Shown here piece by piece: positions 60,978-64,000 of a stretch of 64,000 bases of DNA. The DNA comes from Sphaerulina vaccinii (taxonomy: Eukaryota; Ascomycota; Dothideomycetes; Mycosphaerellales; Mycosphaerellaceae): assembly GCA_022570795.1 (NCBI GenBank), contig JAKUDP010000012.1, positions 124,001-188,000 on the forward strand, written 5' to 3'. Positions within the stretch are counted from its first letter, which is position 1, and every line of letters starts with the position of its first letter. The notes under the pieces were generated by a model. The model saw nothing but the letters and a program-made list of their open reading frames with translations, did not search any database and was not told the origin of the DNA. The translations under genes and the position numbers were made by a program.

Positions 60978-62117
60978 TCATGGATCATTCAGATTTGCCC
61001 CAGCTCCAATTCGAAATGGTGGATCACGCCCTCGTTCGAGTGCTCCGAGAAGCAGCTGCTTCGCAAGCCGTGAAAGTGCATCCAGTCGTCTTCGTGTCTT
61101 TCGTACACTCCAAGGTCTGAATAGTTCCCTTCTGAAGCCGGTCAGTTGTAGGAGCTGCTTTCTCTCATCCCAGACAGCCTGATACAGCTGAAGATCATTG
61201 CCATCCGCGAAGCACACTTTGTACATGCGGCACAGAGTTCGCCACTCGGTCTTGAGGTCTGCAGCCTGGTCATGCAGAAAGAGCCATGGCCACATATGCT
61301 CCCATACTCGCCCCGTCAACTGATCTGGCCAGTTGGTCTCGATCAACCACTCCATGCTATGCCTGTACTGATCGCGTGATCTACTCATGATTGCTTCTTT
61401 GCTGACTGCAAACTGCGAGCAGCATGGCCCAATGAAGATCTCCGGCACTACAACGTCATCTCCGAAGTTTGCACGTAATGCCTCTGCGATATATGGCTCT
61501 TCGGCCACATTGGTCTGCCCCACCACTTTGGTGGTGTTATAGCCTTCGGGACGTCCCCCTTTCAAGCTCGTATATAGATTGAAGTACTGCAACTGGACAA
61601 CCTGCTCCAGATCGAGAGATGACAAAGCAAACAGCATGGATTGCTGCAGAGGACCATCCAAGTGCCACGGGTGCTCTTCTGCGTGGATGAAGATGTTGAT
61701 GTCGGCCAAAGAATCGTATTCATCGTGCAAGTAGGTGAAGTACATGAGAGCTTCGCGACCCTTGGGAACCGGAGGATGGAACTCTGCATTAGGATCGTCG
61801 CTCACATAATGATAGACCTTGAGGTTCGGTATCATATTGTATAGCTCGTTCGTCCATGATACGTTATCGGACGCGACGCTAGCAATCACAAGATTGGTGG
61901 TGCGGCTAAGCTCGTCCGTGCTTGGGAGTCTTCTGATAGCTGCATCGTGATCCAGCGATAGCGGTGCGCCGGTGTCGACTGGCTGGTAGAGGTGTTGGAC
62001 TGCGGGTGCCAGATGGAAAAGGCTCAGATACACGAAGAAGAAGACGGCAAGCACCAAGTATCTTCTCGGGAGCGCGGTGAATCGTCCTTGCCTGAAGATA
62101 CTGCCAATGTCTAGCAT
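60978..62117 (-). CDS. DUF3431 family type II membrane protein
   Basis: The frame opens further up, but the ATG at 62117 (MLDIGSIFRQGRF) gives a typical type II protein of 379 aa: basic N-tail, one membrane anchor (YLVLAVFFFVYLSLFHLAP), then a lumenal DUF3431 domain (NLVIASVASDNVSWTNELYN, YFTYLHDEYDSLADINIFIH, EIFIGPCCSQFAVSKEAIM, WLIETNWPDQLTGRVWEHMW). Family position and conserved Cys/His suggest a glycosyltransferase-like Golgi enzyme, but this is not proven. It is convergent with the FAD oxidase, leaving 106 bp between the stops. It has no close homologue in the window. Confidence 0.83.
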   Translation of the reverse strand: MLDIGSIFRQGRFTALPRRYLVLAVFFFVYLSLFHLAPAVQHLYQPVDTGAPLSLDHDAAIRRLPSTDELSRTTNLVIASVASDNVSWTNELYNMIPNLKVYHYVSDDPNAEFHPPVPKGREALMYFTYLHDEYDSLADINIFIHAEEHPWHLDGPLQQSMLFALSSLDLEQVVQLQYFNLYTSLKGGRPEGYNTTKVVGQTNVAEEPYIAEALRANFGDDVVVPEIFIGPCCSQFAVSKEAIMSRSRDQYRHSMEWLIETNWPDQLTGRVWEHMWPWLFLHDQAADLKTEWRTLCRMYKVCFADGNDLQLYQAVWDERKQLLQLTGFRRELFRPWSVRKTRRRLDALSRLAKQLLLGALERGRDPPFRIGAGANLNDP

Positions 62118-62348
62118 AGCGACGGGAAGCAGCGCTAGCTGCAGGCTATACGGCCGTGTACATGGTGAAGTGGAGAGAGAGTAAATGGCCTGAAATGAAA
62201 GTGAAGTCTGCCAATGGAAATGGAAGGAACGCGTCATTGCCACGAAAAGAAGTCATGGCACTCCAATACTTAGCCTTCAAACGACCAAACGCGCCTTGAG
62301 CACCAACTTTGTTCACCAACATCGACATTACGAAAACAGATTTACAAG

Positions 62349-62828
62349 ATGGCATCCGAGGGGTTATCTGAGTACATCACCCTGGTCTCACAAGAAAACC
62401 ATACCTTCGTCATCCGACGCTCAGCAGCCAACATCAGCGGCGCGATCAAACGCATGTTGGACCCAGCTAGTATGTGGCAATGAAGACTTGCACTCCATGG
62501 TAGATAAAACTGACATGTTCTTGATGGAGATGGCTTTCGGGAGTCTCGAACAGGAATTTGCAAATTTGATAACATCAAGTAATGGCTCTCGAGTCTGAGG
62601 GTGCAGAAAGCTTCCTGCTAATGACATCGCAGTGCCTTAGTCCTCGAAAAGGTCTGCGAATACCTGTACTACAACGAGAAGCACAAGGACTCCAAGGACG
62701 TGCCAGATATGGATATACCAGCAGAGCTGTGTCTGGAGATTCTTATGGCCGCTGACTATCTTAATGGTATGCATATGATCATGAATATGGTAGTGACCTG
62801 TGGCAAAGCTGACACATTGGCAGTGTGA
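62349..62828 (+). CDS. ELC1: elongin C (SKP1-fold adaptor)
   Basis: Four exons: 62349-62469, 62530-62578, 62633-62766 and a 5-nt last exon 62824-62828 (one Val codon base pair plus TGA). Product 102 aa, near the family norm. Blocks: EYITLVSQENHTFVIRRSAA, SGAIKRMLDP, FRESRTGICKFDNI, VLEKVCEYLYYNEKH, IPAELCLEILMAADYLNV. Elongin C is the adaptor of cullin-type ubiquitin ligases (with Ela1 or SOCS/VHL-box proteins) and of the elongin complex that removes stalled RNA polymerase II. Very short exons make this gene easy to mis-annotate. Confidence 0.9.
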
Positions 62829-62967
62829 GTTGGGGTTGGGGAATGCCCATATGCGCAGATGATGACCTTAGCATGGAGTCTGGAGTTTTTATGGGTCTCA
62901 AGGTCTACTACAATGTATCTGGCACAATGCTGGAAGCGCAATCGCCAGACTAGAGCTGGTTCTATGG

Positions 62968-64000
62968 CTAGGAGAAAGCATTTCTGTTTCGCATCTCCTG
63001 CGCCATCTTCAACAGAGCATATAAGGTCTGCGTTCTGGGAACATCAACTCCAACAGCCCGAGCCTGTCTTAGCACATTGCCCACGATCGACTCCAGTTCT
63101 AGACCTCGCCCAGCTGCCCAATCGTGCCACATGCTTGGTTTGCTGCCACTCGTGTCGTCCTTGACGCCCTGCAAAACTGCCTCAATAGTTGGCAGCGTTT
63201 CCAGAAGTGGTGCACCTAGCACCTTTACACCAACATCCAGAATTTCGCGCATAACGCCAGCCACGTGAGTGTATAGCTCTGGGTCAAGACCCGTTGCCTG
63301 CGTCGTGCAGCCTCCGGCAAGGACTGTGGTCGGGTTGATACTGGCGTTGATAGCAGTCTTATGCCTGAAAGTAGTAGGTAGAAGCGTTAGCTAGTATCTC
63401 TGAACACGCAGACTGTCTCATTAGTGCCTGTCCTCAAGCTCAGCGCCTGAGTGGGTGAGACACCGAAGAGATAGCTTGCCTTCTGTCTACTACTTTACTT
63501 ACCATCGTGCGAATTGCATCCCAGTATGCGGAAGGACGTCAACATCTGGAATACTGGCAGCTCTGAGCAAAGCTGCGAAGTCTTCGGTACTTCTTCGTGC
63601 AAGTTCGTCCTCCGTCGTTGTTGCATCTGGCGTGTAGGGTCCAATGGTAGTCCGCGTCCAGTGGGCATGCTCGATATGGCCTGGGCTGGGCTGCGAAACA
63701 GAAGTTCTAGGGTATCTTAGTGCAAGTATCGGAGCAAGACAGTTGATTCGCTCACCTCGTCACTGCACTGATGATGGGACTTGACGAGAATCTCATCCTG
63801 TATGGCTCTTCTATGCCTAACCCGTTCTGAAAAACCACGATACTTGACTTATCGTCAACCAAACCTTCAGCCAGAGCACTTGGATCTCCTAATACTTTGG
63901 TCGTAACAATCAAGTAGTCCCATAGTAGCTTGTTCTGATCTTTGGTCTTCCGGGCTTCTTCTACACTTCCGAACGTATATGCTGGCTTGAATGTTGTGTC
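62968..64000 (-). CDS. 2-dehydropantoate 2-reductase (ketopantoate reductase), 5' end outside window
   Basis: Three exons are visible: from beyond 64000 to 63756, 63715-63503 and 63364-62968; the N-terminal part lies past the right edge. Joins restore the frame: ISAVTRYPRTSVSQPSPGHI and MQFARWHKTAINASINPTTV. The latter holds the catalytic-domain lysine (WHKTAINASINP) of PanE/ApbA proteins. The C-terminus (GLELESIVGNVLRQARAVGV, DVPRTQTLYALLKMAQEM) is typical. The enzyme reduces ketopantoate with NADPH in pantothenate synthesis; fungal paralogues also occur in secondary metabolism. Convergent with elongin C (about 140 bp between stops). Confidence 0.88.

Noticed and set aside
1..64000. tRNA, rRNA, CRISPR arrays and intact transposons
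   Set aside because: No convincing cloverleaf, array, terminal inverted repeats or transposase/reverse-transcriptase frames were seen by eye. A tRNA scan would be needed to exclude small RNA genes.

Overview
This 64 kb window is nuclear DNA of a filamentous ascomycete. The evidence is compact protein genes with short (about 45-130 nt) GT..AG introns carrying CTAAC/CTGAC-like branch points, fungus-wide protein families (TRS85, MET22, SCaMC carrier, DUF4246, DUF3431, fungal transcription-factor domain), and many single-copy genes next to lineage-specific secreted and F-box-like genes. Gene content suggests a dothideomycete (Capnodiales/Mycosphaerellales-like), but that is inference. About 40 genes are described. 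I found no rRNA, tRNA, CRISPR or intact transposon.

Layout. 0.6-10.8 kb: peroxisomal crotonase, polytopic membrane protein, a large ORF joining a CCA-adding enzyme to a TTI2-like domain, and divergent TRS85. 11-20 kb: orphan genes, two LPQEL-motif paralogues, a membrane protein, a mitochondrial oxoglutarate-type carrier and an acyl-CoA dehydrogenase. 20-30 kb: a decayed stretch with a possible syntaxin-like relic, HAD phosphatase, a transcription-factor gene broken by a stop codon, an intact phytanoyl-CoA dioxygenase-like gene, a convergent pair of cysteine-rich membrane paralogues (one with a stop codon), and a cysteine-rich gene with a stop codon. 30-37 kb: calcium-regulated mitochondrial carrier, secreted NTF2-like protein and a six-cysteine effector-like peptide. 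37-47.6 kb: three LPQEL paralogues, CTNNBL1, then two F-box/LRR paralogues flanking an SDR and two small F-box paralogues. 47.9-54.3 kb: disordered nuclear-type protein, CZIB-type zinc protein, a small F-box-like gene and DUF4246. 54.6-64 kb: secreted isochorismatase-like protein, MET22, secreted small protein, SDR, secreted FAD oxidase, DUF3431 protein, elongin C and a ketopantoate reductase that runs off the right edge.

Themes. (1) Housekeeping genes are intact, while several accessory genes carry one in-frame stop or frameshift, which suggests ongoing gene loss or strain polymorphism. (2) F-box or F-box-like genes are over-represented (ten loci in five clusters). (3) Several secreted, effector-like genes are scattered among core genes. 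Spliced models below were built by eye from splice signals, reading frame and family knowledge; no alignment was run.
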